Source: JAIPDZ01 sp034522175
GTDB taxonomy: Bacteria; Desulfobacterota; DSM-4660; Desulfatiglandales; Desulfatiglandaceae
Direction of reading: 5' to 3'
Assembly (NCBI GenBank): GCA_034522175.1
Contig: JAXHLQ010000001.1
Span: 2,852,001 to 2,916,000 of the forward strand
DNA: 64,000 bases
The notes below the pieces were generated by a model. The model did not search any database and was not told where the DNA came from. It saw only the letters and a list, made by a program, of their open reading frames with translations. This document shows, piece by piece, positions 53,717 to 63,703 of this stretch. Numbering within the stretch: position 1 is the stretch's first letter; each line of letters starts with the position of its first letter. Made by a program: the position numbers and the translations under genes.

Positions 53717-54733
53717 ATGAAAAAACTTTTGGTAATGATTTCGGTTCTGGCTGCACTGGCCCTGGGCGCGGCTCCGGCACAGGCCCTGGTGGGCATGCCG
53801 GACGATGTTCCGGGCTGTGATGTCCTGCAGCCATTCTTCCTGGCGTCCATTCCTGGGATGGGGAACACCAATACTTTGATGGTTTTCACCGATGTGGGAG
53901 GCTACGGGATTGACTTTCATTACGACGTGATGACCAAGAAGAGTGAAACCGTCTATAACGATGAGTTGCCCGGTACGCCATTTGACGTTGTGTCGACGGA
54001 TGCCATTTCTATCATTGAAAAAATGGCGCCCACGGAGAAGGTAAAGCTGGAAATCGATCTGGATGGAGACGGTGTGAATGATCACTACGCCGGTTACATG
54101 CTGTTCTATGCTATCTCCAGCTACAGTAATCACGTGATTGCACAGACACTGCTGGTCGATCTCGGCGCCGGCATGGCGTCGGCAGCGAATGTCCCGGCAA
54201 AGGAGATCGCCCCGGTACCGGTGTTTCCTCAGATCATGAGCGACAGTATTTTCGAGACGGAGCTTTTTTCCGCGAATGCGCTGGCTACCGCAGAGAATCT
54301 GCAGATTGGCGGAGGCCAAATGGCCGCTTCATGGTTTGCTTTGTATCCGCGCTATTATATCCTTGATGCCGATGGAAAGACTTACCTGTTCATCTGGAAG
54401 AGCGTGAACGGGCTGGGAACGGCTGGAAGCGATATGCATATCGCCTTCTTTAATGACAAGGAAGATGCGGTTTCTTCCAATCTGCCGCTGCCCGATGAGC
54501 TGAACATTATTGATGTTGAGAAGTACCTCCCCGCCACGCTCCACAGTGGTGTTTATCCAAAAGAGGGCTTTATCCTGATCGGTCTGCCGGATATTTATGA
54601 TCGTCCGGCATCGGCTGAGTTCGGCGACTGGGAATGGCTGGGCTATACCTGGCTGAAGGCCGTTGGCAGTGCCGCTGAGTCCTGGACCACGCTGACCCCG
54701 ATGCATCGGGAAGTCTGGTGGCCTGGAAAGTAA
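53717..54733 (+). CDS. Unrecognised secreted protein
   Basis: This is a 338-residue protein with a model signal peptide (MKKLLVMISVLAALALGAAP AQA). I chose ATG 53717 because GGAGG lies eight bases upstream; ATG 53711 would be only two bases from it. The mature protein is acidic and strand-rich: SIPGMGNTNTLMVFTDVGGY, a calcium-type loop DLDGDGVNDHYAG, PRYYILDADGKTYLFIWKSV and DWEWLGYTWLKAVG near the end. It has two Cys-poor halves and no transmembrane segment. I do not recognise the family. An intrinsic terminator follows at 54758, so it is probably a monocistronic, well-expressed exported protein. Confidence 0.75.
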   Translation: MKKLLVMISVLAALALGAAPAQALVGMPDDVPGCDVLQPFFLASIPGMGNTNTLMVFTDVGGYGIDFHYDVMTKKSETVYNDELPGTPFDVVSTDAISIIEKMAPTEKVKLEIDLDGDGVNDHYAGYMLFYAISSYSNHVIAQTLLVDLGAGMASAANVPAKEIAPVPVFPQIMSDSIFETELFSANALATAENLQIGGGQMAASWFALYPRYYILDADGKTYLFIWKSVNGLGTAGSDMHIAFFNDKEDAVSSNLPLPDELNIIDVEKYLPATLHSGVYPKEGFILIGLPDIYDRPASAEFGDWEWLGYTWLKAVGSAAESWTTLTPMHREVWWPGK

Positions 54734-54757
54734 TCCCATAAACGTTAACAAGTAAAG

Positions 54758-54791
54758 AAAAGGCGGGCCGTTTCTCATGGCCCGCCTTTTT
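54758..54791 (+). terminator. Rho-independent terminator
   Basis: GGCGGGCC (54762-54769) pairs with GGCCCGCC (54779-54786) around a nine-base loop. Flanking A runs and a T5 tract (54787-54791) complete the stem-loop. It lies 25 bases after the stop of the secreted-protein gene. Confidence 0.9.
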
Positions 54792-54864
54792 CATGCACCT
54801 TCCCCCATTTGTCCCCAAAAAAAGTGGCGATTTCCTAACGCCCATAGTTGATCAGAGCTTATTG

Positions 54865-56147
54865 ATGCCGATGATAAAGAAAACCTGCTTGTCTTACTTT
54901 GTATATCCCCTTCTGGTATGGATATTTGTCTTTGGATGTGATTTCAGCAGTCAATCGGTGAGCCCGAAGGAAGGACCAGAAAAATTGGTCTTTAGGGATT
55001 CATCCAAAGGGTTGCCCGGTTCCGGCAAATGGCGGCAATCGATCGATATCTATGATGTGAACGGAGATGGATACCTGGACATCCTGGCGCCGTCTCCCCG
55101 GTTGCCTTCGAATGAGGAGGACAGAAGGCCCCACGTGTGGTACGGGGACGGGAAGGGTGGCTGGTCTGAGGCCCGGCTACGTTTTCCACAAGGAAGTCGC
55201 TTTTTCTACGGTGGGATCTGTGGCGGGGATTTTGACGGGGATGGCATAACGGATCTGGCGCTCGCCATGCATACCATGGGGCTCAAGGGCCTGAGGGGAA
55301 ATGGCAAAGGGGGCTATGAGGCGTTTTCCGACGGGCTCCCCTCGGAAGAAGTATTTACATCGAGGGCGGTGGTGGCAGCGGATGTGAATAACGACGGTAC
55401 GCCGGATGTGGTATCCGTGTCCGAGCTTTTTCCCAAAGGGCCTGCCTTATCTTCCGGCGGTCGTCTTTATGTGTGTTTAGGGTCCAAAGGGGGGTGGAAA
55501 TGTCAAGCATTTGGGCACGAGGCGGTTCGAAGGGATTCGGTCTGATTGCCGACAAGGTGGTGACAGGAGATGTGAATGGGGACGGGAATGTGGATATCGG
55601 TGTGGGCTCCCTGAATCACGAAAGAACCGAAATTGTGTGGTTGGGCGATGGAAAGGGCGGCTTCACGCCTTTCAATAAGGGATTGATTCAGAAAGTACAT
55701 TATCCGTCCGTCGATTTTGCGGATCTGAACGGAGATGGCCGGGATGACCTCATAGCGAGTGTCACCGGTTTTGGCAGGGAGGGAATACGGGCCATAAAAG
55801 CTTTTCTGAGCGAGAAGCAAGGGTTCAGTGAGATGTCAGACGGCCTGCCAGATCAAACGGTATTCTTTGCTGTAAAAGCCTGTGACCTGGATGGTGATGG
55901 CAGCATGGAGATCGTGGGGGGTACCGCTGCCGGGGGGATACGGATATTTTCACTGAAAAATGATCGGTGGGGTGAGGTGGAAGTGTCCGGGTTTCCTGAA
56001 GAAGGGTTGCAGCGGATTTATGGTGTTTACTGCAGGGATCTGAACAAGGATGGTTATGGTGATATTGTGGTCAACTATTCCCAGGGAGGAGAGAATGATG
56101 ACGGCGGGATTCGCGTCTTTCTTGGCGTTCCGAAGAAGAAAAATTGA
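54865..56147 (+). CDS. FG-GAP/VCBS-repeat lipoprotein (frameshifted)
   Basis: Repaired length is 427 residues. The lipobox WIFVFGC directs lipidation. About seven repeats with calcium-type DxDGDG loops follow (VNGDGYLDILAPSPR, DFDGDGITDLALAM, VNNDGTPDVVSVSE, VNGDGNVDIGVG, LNGDGRDDLIASV, LDGDGSMEIVGGT, LNKDGYGDIVVNY), forming a beta-propeller as in integrin-like FG-GAP proteins. The frame breaks near 55532-55534; one added G gives EAVRRGFGLIADKVVTGDVN. Surface-exposed binding role is likely; ligand unknown. Confidence 0.8.
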
Positions 56148-56214
56148 TTGGGGTTAGTGTGGCAATCCCATGTATGAGAAACCGTAGAGTATTGCTTAAT
56201 GATTGAGAATTGCT

Positions 56215-56642
56215 ATGAAGATCGATAACAGGATACGAACTGCATTATGCCCGGTTCTGGTCTTAGGTATATTGGTTGTTGTCGCTTTTTGTGCGTGTGA
56301 AAGCCAAAAAAAATGGTCGATCCAAAGGGCGAACTTGAAAAGCTGGCAGTCCAGTACTGGACCAAGCGCTTTGTGGATAAGGATTACAAGTTCACGTACA
56401 ATTTGGAATTGGACAAGGAATCCATCCCTTTTTCAGAATATGTAGAAAAAGTAAAAAGAAGCCAAAAACTGAAAATATCTGCTGTGAAGACCAAGGAGGT
56501 ACGTATCGATGGGGACAGAGGAGAGGTCTTCCTTACAGTAATGACCAACCTGCCGTCGGTGTCCAAGGAAGTGGGCATCACCCTTCAGGATTTGTGGCTG
56601 TTGCGGGAAAACACGTGGAAACATAAATTTACCGACAAATAA
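56215..56642 (+). CDS. Small putative lipoprotein (frameshifted)
   Basis: Repaired length is 142 residues. The N-terminal helix VLVLGILVVVAFCACES ends in a lipobox-like AFCAC. An A8 run at 56306-56313 needs a ninth A to join CESQKK to MVDPKGELEKLAVQYWTKRF and the remaining soluble domain (YKFTYNLELDKESIPFSEYV). The domain has a mixed alpha/beta pattern like small periplasmic proteins of unknown function. A TTG at 56203 is an alternative start. Confidence 0.65.
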
Positions 56643-56779
56643 CCTATACATTTATGTGTCAGACTTTTGTCTGAAGCCTTCCCAAGATACTGGACACCTT
56701 CACGCCAAGATAGTCAATTTTTTGCTTCATCCCGCCTTTTTGAAATTAAGACATCTTTCCTTCGAAAATTGGTAAATTC

Positions 56780-57946
56780 ATGAAACCGGTAAGACAGATG
56801 CGGATTGCCCTGAACGCCATCTGGTCAAACGGTGAACCGTGTGACGGGCATACGGTCTACTGTCATAATATTTTGAAACAGATCATTCGGTTGGGTGAGA
56901 TGCATGAATACTTGGTATATCATTATGGGCCGCCCAGGTTTGAATTTCTAAAATCTAAAGGAAACGTTCATTCTCTCAGTTTGAAGAAATGTCCACTCAT
57001 TTCAAAATTGATCCAACGGTATCGGCCCTATCTCGCTGAGGAGATCAGAGTTACTAAAGCTTTGATGAAATTTCGGCCCCATATCCTATTTCAGGTGGGA
57101 CACTGGGCGGATTTTGTCTATTATCCATGTAAGAAAGTCCATACGATTCATGATCTCGCCTTCTTACGTTCGGAATACAAAGCATATTTTCCTGGTCCCA
57201 TGGCTCGAGAACTGAAGCAGTTCACTGAGAGGCGCGTGGCGGATTCATCATATCTGATCGCCGTATCGGAAAACACAAAACAAGATCTGATAGAATACTA
57301 TGGGTTCCCGTCAGAGCGGATAGCCGTGATTGGACACGGCTTTGACAAAAGGCTCTTCAATACTGAGAAAGTAAATGGGAGCGATGTCTATCAAAAGTTT
57401 TCCATTACAGAGCCGTTTATCGTAAGCGTGGGCGTGCTTCAGCCCAGGAAGAATTTCGATCGATTAATAAACGCATTTAATGCCCTCAAAAAGGCGCACC
57501 GTATACCGCACAAACTGGTCATCATCGGAGGAAGAGCGTGGCAATATGAACATATTGAAGCTCTCCCCGGTCAACTGGGAATTGAAAAGGACGTTGTTTT
57601 TACGGGAGTTCTGCCCGTCGAGGACCTTGCCTCCCTTCTAAAGAACGCTGCGCTCTTTGCCTTACCTGCCTTGTATGAGGGATTCGGCATCCCGGTTATC
57701 GAGGCCATGGCCTGTGGGACTCCGGTAGTGGCTTCCAATGTCGGCGCCATACCTGAGGTGTTGGGGGACGCCGGTTTGCAAGTAGACCCGTATAGTGTGG
57801 AAGATATTGCCGACAAGATACTTCAGGTACTGAATTCCCCAGCCCTTCAGGCGGTTTTGGTCAAGCGGGGTTTGAAAAAAGCTGAGGGATATTCCTGGGA
57901 AAGGGCCGCCCTGGAGACATTAGCGGTTTTCAGAAAGGTGGCGTGA
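56780..57946 (+). CDS. Glycosyltransferase family 4 (GT-B) protein
   Basis: This 388-residue protein has an N-terminal domain beginning MRIALNAIWSNGEPCDGHTV and a C-terminal nucleotide-sugar domain with the family-4 signature: FIVSVGVLQPRKNFDRLINA, VIIGGRAWQYEHIEALPGQL, VFTGVLPVEDLASLLKNAAL and the EX7E motif in PALYEGFGIPVIEAMACGTP VVASNVGAIPEVLGDAG. It probably transfers mannose-like or similar sugars during glycan assembly. The following membrane-protein gene starts 12 bases later. Confidence 0.9.
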   Translation: MKPVRQMRIALNAIWSNGEPCDGHTVYCHNILKQIIRLGEMHEYLVYHYGPPRFEFLKSKGNVHSLSLKKCPLISKLIQRYRPYLAEEIRVTKALMKFRPHILFQVGHWADFVYYPCKKVHTIHDLAFLRSEYKAYFPGPMARELKQFTERRVADSSYLIAVSENTKQDLIEYYGFPSERIAVIGHGFDKRLFNTEKVNGSDVYQKFSITEPFIVSVGVLQPRKNFDRLINAFNALKKAHRIPHKLVIIGGRAWQYEHIEALPGQLGIEKDVVFTGVLPVEDLASLLKNAALFALPALYEGFGIPVIEAMACGTPVVASNVGAIPEVLGDAGLQVDPYSVEDIADKILQVLNSPALQAVLVKRGLKKAEGYSWERAALETLAVFRKVA

Positions 57947-57958
57947 GCTGGCGCTGTC

Positions 57959-59665
57959 GTGATGAAGACACCGCAGGTCCAACCCATCTTTCGAAAAATA
58001 CATGGGGGTTTGAAACGCATCCTCTCCTGGATGTGCGCATCCGATATTCACCTCATGGTGACATCTGTTGCCTTCTGCATCCTGTCTCTCTGCCTCCATT
58101 GGGAGTCCTCGATCTTCCCGCTTGGTGGCCCTCATGACAGCCTGCGGTACATCGGAATGGCTGAAACGATTCTGAAAGGAGAATGGCTCGGCGAGTATTC
58201 CCATATGACATTGATTCGATCCCCGGTCTATTCCTCGATTTTGGCAGTAAATAGCCTGATCGGATGGCGTCTTCATGTGTTTCAGCAGTGCATTTTCTTG
58301 GTCAGTATCTTGTTGTTGACGGCAGCCCTGAGAAGCCTTCATGTGGAAAGGTGGAAAATTTTAATCATCTGTTTTCTTTGTGTATTTCATCCGCTCACGA
58401 TCTATTGTACAAATTTCGTGGTTTCAGAAGCGGTATACGTATCCTTTGCAACAGCGGTAATGGCGGGATGCTTTGGGATTTTGGGTACGTATAAGGGATC
58501 TTTCATTCGCTATAGCTTCTGGGTGGTGATTCTGTCTGTGGCGTCCGCACTATTTTGGCATATTCGTCCGGAAAGCGTTTGGATCCTGCCTTTTTTTGCC
58601 ATTTGTTTCGGGTATCTCCTTCGATTTGCCAAAACAACCTCCGGCGCCATCTGGTTTAGAGTCTCTGCTGCGGTTTTCGCCCCTCTATTTGCTGTGCTTT
58701 TTTTCGGACATCAACTGGCAGCCCTAAATGAAAAACACTACGGCATCAGGGTGACCCATGAACTGGCCGAACCGAATTTCATTAGTGCATTTAATTGGCT
58801 GACCCGGGTGGCACCTTCTTCCATTCGACCGCACGTCCCTGTTTCAAGAGATGCCGTGGAAGCCGCCTATACCGTTAGTGAGCATTTCGCATTGCTCGAG
58901 CCCTATTTATCTCAACAGAAAGATGGTCACGGCTGGACCCGGTTTGGGTGTGAATGGATGGGAATCTGCCATGAATTGGCCGGCGGTTGGGCAGTCTGGG
59001 CCATCAGAGATGCAGCGGCTTCCATCGGCGTATATACGGATGCAGCCCGGGCGAGCCAATTCTATGGATCTGTTGCCAGGGAGATACGCCATGCATGTGA
59101 GGAAGGAAAAGTGAAGTGTACGCAAAACCCCACTGGAAATTTTCTGGCACCGCCCATGGGCCTGGCGGATATCCCGCGTATATTGATGTCCTCACTAAAG
59201 GTCCTTTTTATGACCGTTACACTCGGAGATTTTGCATTAGACCCACAGGAACTGGACCGCTCCAATCCAATCATAAGCGAACGTTATGAGGTGATCACCC
59301 ATGACCAGAAGGGGCAATGGCCGGAATACTACGGTGAAACGGCGGAAATCCATGCCGACATCTACCGGATCATACAGTTAGCGGGTGGGGCGATCTTTCT
59401 CATGATGCTGACGGTGGTTCTTTTTGTAAGGTCTAAGGCACACCATTTAGGGTCGCTTTTTCATTTCAGGCAACTCGTGGTATGTACCTCGGTCTTCATC
59501 TTGAGCAGAATGGCTATTCTCAGCTATGTCGATGCGATGAGTTATCATATTCAGGTTCGCTACCTCATCGTCTTATACCCGGCGCTTATGGTATTGCTCG
59601 GCCTGGCATTACCCTCCGCGAATGATATCATCAGGATATGGAGGCGTCGTCATGGGGGCGCATAG
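57959..59665 (+). CDS. Polytopic membrane protein, possible GT-C glycosyltransferase
   Basis: This 568-residue protein has about ten hydrophobic segments. An acidic motif in the first outward loop (GGPHDSLRYIGMAETILKGE) and FLCVFHPLTIYCTNFVVSEA recall ArnT/PMT-like GT-C enzymes, which use lipid-phosphate sugars. A large soluble loop lies at about 265-460. Assignment to that fold is by pattern only. Start is GTG 57959 or ATG 57962. It overlaps the methyltransferase start by 14 bases. Confidence 0.65.
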   Translation: MMKTPQVQPIFRKIHGGLKRILSWMCASDIHLMVTSVAFCILSLCLHWESSIFPLGGPHDSLRYIGMAETILKGEWLGEYSHMTLIRSPVYSSILAVNSLIGWRLHVFQQCIFLVSILLLTAALRSLHVERWKILIICFLCVFHPLTIYCTNFVVSEAVYVSFATAVMAGCFGILGTYKGSFIRYSFWVVILSVASALFWHIRPESVWILPFFAICFGYLLRFAKTTSGAIWFRVSAAVFAPLFAVLFFGHQLAALNEKHYGIRVTHELAEPNFISAFNWLTRVAPSSIRPHVPVSRDAVEAAYTVSEHFALLEPYLSQQKDGHGWTRFGCEWMGICHELAGGWAVWAIRDAAASIGVYTDAARASQFYGSVAREIRHACEEGKVKCTQNPTGNFLAPPMGLADIPRILMSSLKVLFMTVTLGDFALDPQELDRSNPIISERYEVITHDQKGQWPEYYGETAEIHADIYRIIQLAGGAIFLMMLTVVLFVRSKAHHLGSLFHFRQLVVCTSVFILSRMAILSYVDAMSYHIQVRYLIVLYPALMVLLGLALPSANDIIRIWRRRHGGA

Positions 59666-60476
59666 TATTCAGAAAGATATCATATCGGACTTCGGGAACC
59701 AGTGGACGATGTTTACCCAGAACAGGGGATATTATGCGTCACTGCAAGCCCTGGACAGCCTCATTCAACCCCTTTTGGAAGTAAAATCGGTTCAGAACAA
59801 ATGGATAGCGGATGTCGGCGCGGGAACCGGGCGGTATACCCGCCTGCTTCATGAAGCAGGGACCAAGGCAATCCTGGCGATGGAACCCTCTGCCGCATTT
59901 GAAGTCTTAAAGCGAAACACCACAGGTTTGAGCGGAATTGAATATTTGAAGGCGCCTGCAGAAAAAATTCCCCCCCTCGGTTTTGACTTCATATTCTGTA
60001 TCGGCGTTATGCAGTTCATTGAGGATCCTCGCTCGGCACTCGTGGCGATGGGCCGGGCGTTGAATCCGGGAGGAAAGCTTTTTCTCTGGGTCTATGGCAA
60101 GGAGAAAAATGGCCTCTATCTGGCCCTGCTTAATTTTCTTCGCATTTTTTCATCCCGTTTGCCCCCTAAGTTACTAAGGGCATTTTCATGCTGGCTCCTG
60201 CCACTTGCAGATCTATATGCCTTTGGATGCCGGATTCTGAAACTCCCGCTATCCGATTACCTATTAAACTACTTCTCCAGGCTTGATTTTTACACCCGTA
60301 AACTGGTTATTTATGACCAGCTAAATCCAAGGATTGCCAAATATTACCGCGCAGCTGAATTGCGAGCGCTTTTGAAAGCATGTGGTTTTGAAAATATCCG
60401 CATGTATCACCGATTGGGGTACAGTTGGAGTGTGCTCGCTTCATTTAAAGATGGAGACTCCGGGGACTCTCCATAA
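59652..60476 (+). CDS. Class I SAM-dependent methyltransferase
   Basis: This is a 274-residue protein. ATG 59652 follows GGAGG by seven bases. Motif I is ADVGAGTGRYTRLLHEAG, with AMEPSAAFEVL (acidic loop), FDFIFCIGVMQFIEDPRSAL (motif II) and LNPGGKLFLWVYGKEKNG (motif III). Its C-terminal 100 residues contain hydrophobic helices. It probably methylates a glycan or small-molecule intermediate. It converges on, and overlaps by 70 bases, the methyltransferase on the other strand. Confidence 0.85.
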   Translation: MGAHSIQKDIISDFGNQWTMFTQNRGYYASLQALDSLIQPLLEVKSVQNKWIADVGAGTGRYTRLLHEAGTKAILAMEPSAAFEVLKRNTTGLSGIEYLKAPAEKIPPLGFDFIFCIGVMQFIEDPRSALVAMGRALNPGGKLFLWVYGKEKNGLYLALLNFLRIFSSRLPPKLLRAFSCWLLPLADLYAFGCRILKLPLSDYLLNYFSRLDFYTRKLVIYDQLNPRIAKYYRAAELRALLKACGFENIRMYHRLGYSWSVLASFKDGDSGDSP

Positions 60477-61135
60477 GCAATGAGGTTGGAGGGGAATCCC
60501 AACAAGAAATGGCTCTTGATATGGGCGTGGGGAGAATTATCGATGAGCTTTCTCAATGAATGAGGGGTGAGCAAATTTAGATTCTCCATACGTGACCAGA
60601 ATTCCATCCCCAGTGCTTTGAGAATTGATCGATGTAGAGAAGCGGGAAGCCAGTGGAGGAAGGGGATGAGCGTATGCACCTCACAGGGGAACAGCCGGTT
60701 CGGTGTAACAAAAAAAAATCGTTTAGACACCCTGAATAGTTCTGTTACGAACCGCTTTTGGTGACGGTAGGCGCCCACGTGTTCCAATACAGCCGAACAA
60801 AAGACGATGTCGAAACTCTTGTTTTTGAAGGGAAGGTTCAGTTTCTCTGTTCTGACAAAGCGAATGCCAGGGTTTTCGCGCGACAGATGAGACGCGTCTT
60901 CGATACTGGTGACCACCAGGTTCTCTGTGTAAGGATATAATGACTCCAGAAAATTGGAATCAGGAAGGGTCTGGTCGGGGGTGGCGCCGACGTCCAGGAC
61001 GCGGGAACTGGCGGTCGGTTTCAGTACCTTCATAAAGGTGAGGAAGATTTTCCGGCGTACAAGAAGTGAGACCTGTGAAGCCAGGTGACGCATTGGGTGA
61101 TGGAAAGAGAAGTAATCTATGGTTTCAACCGTCAT
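60407..61135 (-). CDS. Class I SAM-dependent methyltransferase
   Basis: This is a 242-residue protein from ATG 61135. Motif I is degenerate (SSRVLDVGATPDQTLPDSNF). LPFKNKSFDIVFCSAVLEHV GAYRHQKRFVTELFRVSKRF FFVTPNRLFPCEVHTLIPFL is the usual UbiE/Methyltransf_11 pattern. The start overlaps the upstream glycosyltransferase stop by 11 bases, so the pair are translationally coupled. The frame is open to 61195, but the extra residues lie inside the glycosyltransferase. Confidence 0.82.
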   Translation of the reverse strand: MTVETIDYFSFHHPMRHLASQVSLLVRRKIFLTFMKVLKPTASSRVLDVGATPDQTLPDSNFLESLYPYTENLVVTSIEDASHLSRENPGIRFVRTEKLNLPFKNKSFDIVFCSAVLEHVGAYRHQKRFVTELFRVSKRFFFVTPNRLFPCEVHTLIPFLHWLPASLHRSILKALGMEFWSRMENLNLLTPHSLRKLIDNSPHAHIKSHFLLGFPSNLIAYGESPESPSLNEASTLQLYPNR

Positions 61136-62303
61136 TTTCGATGTCCAGTATGGCCAAGACGAACCCCGAAGCCACAACCTGCACCCCCAATCCAATTCCC
61201 GTAACGGCCGGAATCACCGTTCGTAGACTATCCTGATAGGAGAGCTCGCTGAAGCCCGTCGCTTTCCACTTCAGGACCTCCATCGATAAGAAGACAAGCC
61301 CTGCCACTATCAATACAAGACCAGATACGATTCCCCATTCGACGGAGTGGTGATGCTTGAGGAGTTTACTCAGGAATGAATCTCCCGGTAACATCCCTGT
61401 ATTTGAAGCATACACCCTGATCAGTACCCCAAAGCCGAGTATTTGAAACCCGACCAGAATCGCTGCACTCGAGACCATCAGCGTGTTCAAATCAAGAGTA
61501 ATCCCGTTGAAGATCTCTAAGGGCTTCGGCAGTAGAAGAAGAAATCCCAAAGCCCCAGCTACGGTTAGCAACAACCCCGGCAGAATAAACAGCCAGACCG
61601 GACTGTATAACAGCATAAATCTCAGATGACGCCAGCCGTCTCGCCAGCTGCGAAGGTGTGGGGTGCGGGACCGTCCATCAGGTCTTAATGTAATCGGGAT
61701 TTGTCTGATGTTGAGCTTATGAAGGGTGGCCTTAACCACCATCTCGGAAGCATATTCCATTCCACTGGTACGCAGACCGAGTTCCATGATGGCCTCGCGC
61801 CTGAAGGCCCGAAGACCACAATGAAAGTCATTCACAGCAGATGAAAAGAAAAGCTTTCCCAAGGCGGAAAGTACGGGGTTTCCGATCCAACGGTGTTTCC
61901 AAGGCATGGCACCCGGCTCAATCCTTCCTCCCTGTCGGGGAAACCGGCATCCCATGACAAGATCGGCCCCATGACGCAATTCCTTTAAGAATGAAGGAAG
62001 TTCACCGAAATCGTAGCTCCCGTCGGCATCTCCCATCAGGATGAAAGTACCCCGGGATGCTTCGATACCCCTCTTGAGGGCTTTGCCATACCCCCTCTGG
62101 GCGATATGAACCACCCGAGCACCCGCCCTCTCTGCGATCTCGGGTGAACCGTCGCTGCTTCCGTTATCGGCAATCACCACTTCTCCCGTAACTGCATGAT
62201 TATGAAGCGCGTTCAGTGCTTCACGAATGCAGGCTTCAAGAGTCTCGGCCTCATTGAGACAGGGCATAACAACAGAGATTTCTATTCCATCTTCCACGAT
62301 CAT
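61125..62303 (-). CDS. Family 2 glycosyltransferase with C-terminal membrane domain (DPM/dolichol-P-glucose synthase-like)
   Basis: This is a 392-residue protein. The GT2 domain has ISVVMPCLNEAETLEACIRE, VVIADNGSSDGSPEIAERAG, YGKALKRGIEASRGTFILMG and DADGSYDFGELPSFL (metal-binding DAD), with the acceptor loop DFHCGLRAFRREAIMELGLR. Four C-terminal transmembrane helices follow. This resembles bacterial polyprenyl-phosphate glycosyltransferases that load sugars onto lipid carriers, which GT-C enzymes like the one at 57959 could then use. Confidence 0.88.
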   Translation of the reverse strand: MIVEDGIEISVVMPCLNEAETLEACIREALNALHNHAVTGEVVIADNGSSDGSPEIAERAGARVVHIAQRGYGKALKRGIEASRGTFILMGDADGSYDFGELPSFLKELRHGADLVMGCRFPRQGGRIEPGAMPWKHRWIGNPVLSALGKLFFSSAVNDFHCGLRAFRREAIMELGLRTSGMEYASEMVVKATLHKLNIRQIPITLRPDGRSRTPHLRSWRDGWRHLRFMLLYSPVWLFILPGLLLTVAGALGFLLLLPKPLEIFNGITLDLNTLMVSSAAILVGFQILGFGVLIRVYASNTGMLPGDSFLSKLLKHHHSVEWGIVSGLVLIVAGLVFLSMEVLKWKATGFSELSYQDSLRTVIPAVTGIGLGVQVVASGFVLAILDIENDG

Positions 62304-62521
62304 TACCTGAAAACGATTGTTGAAGCGCTTTTCCTAAAGGAATGTTTGAGCGATCGAAATACCAGGCGGACGAAATGGCCAAGCCCGTTCTTGTATCCAC
62401 ATTTTTCGAGATTATCGATAAAGACTTTACATTTGATAGGAGCATTTTTCAAGAAGGACTCCGTTAAATCTTAAGCGTCGATCCGTTTTTGCTCCAAATA
62501 TCTGACGGGTGAACCATTTCC

Positions 62522-63703
62522 ATGAAAAATAATAAGGGAGGGGTCAGTATTGTTATTCCCACCTATGAGGGTGGTAAGGTCTTTTCGCAATGTCTCAAGA
62601 TGATTTACGCGCAGGCGTATGACGGGCCGATCCAGTTGATTGTCATTGATTCCGGTTCTTCCGATGGTACAGCAGAACTGGCCGAAAAAAAGGGAGCGAT
62701 TCTAAGACGAATTGACAAAAATGAATTCCATCACGCAAGGACAAGAAATAAAGCCCTCTCGTTGGTGGCGTTTGATCGAGTCATATTCATGGTGCAGGAT
62801 GCTGTCCCCGTTTCAGAAAAATGGCTTTCCCGTTTGACGGAGTCGTTGGAGGAGTCTGGGGCAGCGGCGGTCTATACCGGTCAGATCCCGCACGAAAATG
62901 CGTCCCTCTATGCCCGGCTTGAGACAGATTCCATCAGCGAGGCAAGAGGCAATAGCCCAAAAGTTCACTATCTCCAATTACTTGAATCGTTTCGTGCATT
63001 ACTCTATGAAGAGGCCTACAGGAACATTGGCCTCGATAATGTCTGTGCAATTTACAATATGAATGTACTGTTAGAAGAACCATTTCCCAATGTGGATTTT
63101 GCTGAGGACCTGGCTTGGGCTTTGAAAATCCTTCTCAAAGGCCACACAATTCTTTATCAGCCCAATGTTCAAGTAAAACATTCGCATAATCGCCCATCCA
63201 TCTATATCTTTAAGCGACAAATTATCAATGCATTTTGGTGTGCTAAGATAATGCAGCGCGTAAGAGAAGATTTATCCTTTTTGGGGCTGTACGATCTTTT
63301 GGCGGTGATGAATGACGTGGTGGATGCCGCCCATCAGATGGGGAACGAGATGCAGTTTTCACTCAACATCAAGTCGTTTTTCCAAGAGATCTTGAAGTCG
63401 TTTCCGTTATCATATCGAGTTTGCCTATTCCTGGAGTCTGGTCTTTCTATGGTTCATAAATCAGAATCTTTGGCGGTTACAGAGATAAGGAAGCGGTTGG
63501 AAAAAGAGATACGGGAAATGTTCGGTAGCCTGCTTACAAGATACCCGAATGCAGAGAAAACGGAATACGCCGAGGCTCTGGAACAGATTACCGCCAATGT
63601 CTTGGGAAGAATTCTCGGGGAGACCTATGCGAGTTGTATGCGACAAGGAAATATCTCCAATCGGTTTGAGCGGTTCATGCGGCCCTGGCTGATTGGCGCG
63701 TAA
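62522..63703 (+). CDS. Family 2 glycosyltransferase, rhamnosyltransferase-like
   Basis: This 393-residue protein begins VSIVIPTYEGGKVFSQCLKM. It has QLIVIDSGSSDGTAELAEKK, EFHHARTRNKALSLVAFDRV IFMVQDAVPVSEKWLSRL (metal motif QDA) and FPNVDFAEDLAWALKILLKG. This matches the WbbL/rhamnosyltransferase-like GT2 branch. A C-terminal helical extension of about 130 residues follows. The 218-base divergent gap before it (62304-62521) shows no clear promoter. Confidence 0.85.
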   Translation: MKNNKGGVSIVIPTYEGGKVFSQCLKMIYAQAYDGPIQLIVIDSGSSDGTAELAEKKGAILRRIDKNEFHHARTRNKALSLVAFDRVIFMVQDAVPVSEKWLSRLTESLEESGAAAVYTGQIPHENASLYARLETDSISEARGNSPKVHYLQLLESFRALLYEEAYRNIGLDNVCAIYNMNVLLEEPFPNVDFAEDLAWALKILLKGHTILYQPNVQVKHSHNRPSIYIFKRQIINAFWCAKIMQRVREDLSFLGLYDLLAVMNDVVDAAHQMGNEMQFSLNIKSFFQEILKSFPLSYRVCLFLESGLSMVHKSESLAVTEIRKRLEKEIREMFGSLLTRYPNAEKTEYAEALEQITANVLGRILGETYASCMRQGNISNRFERFMRPWLIGA

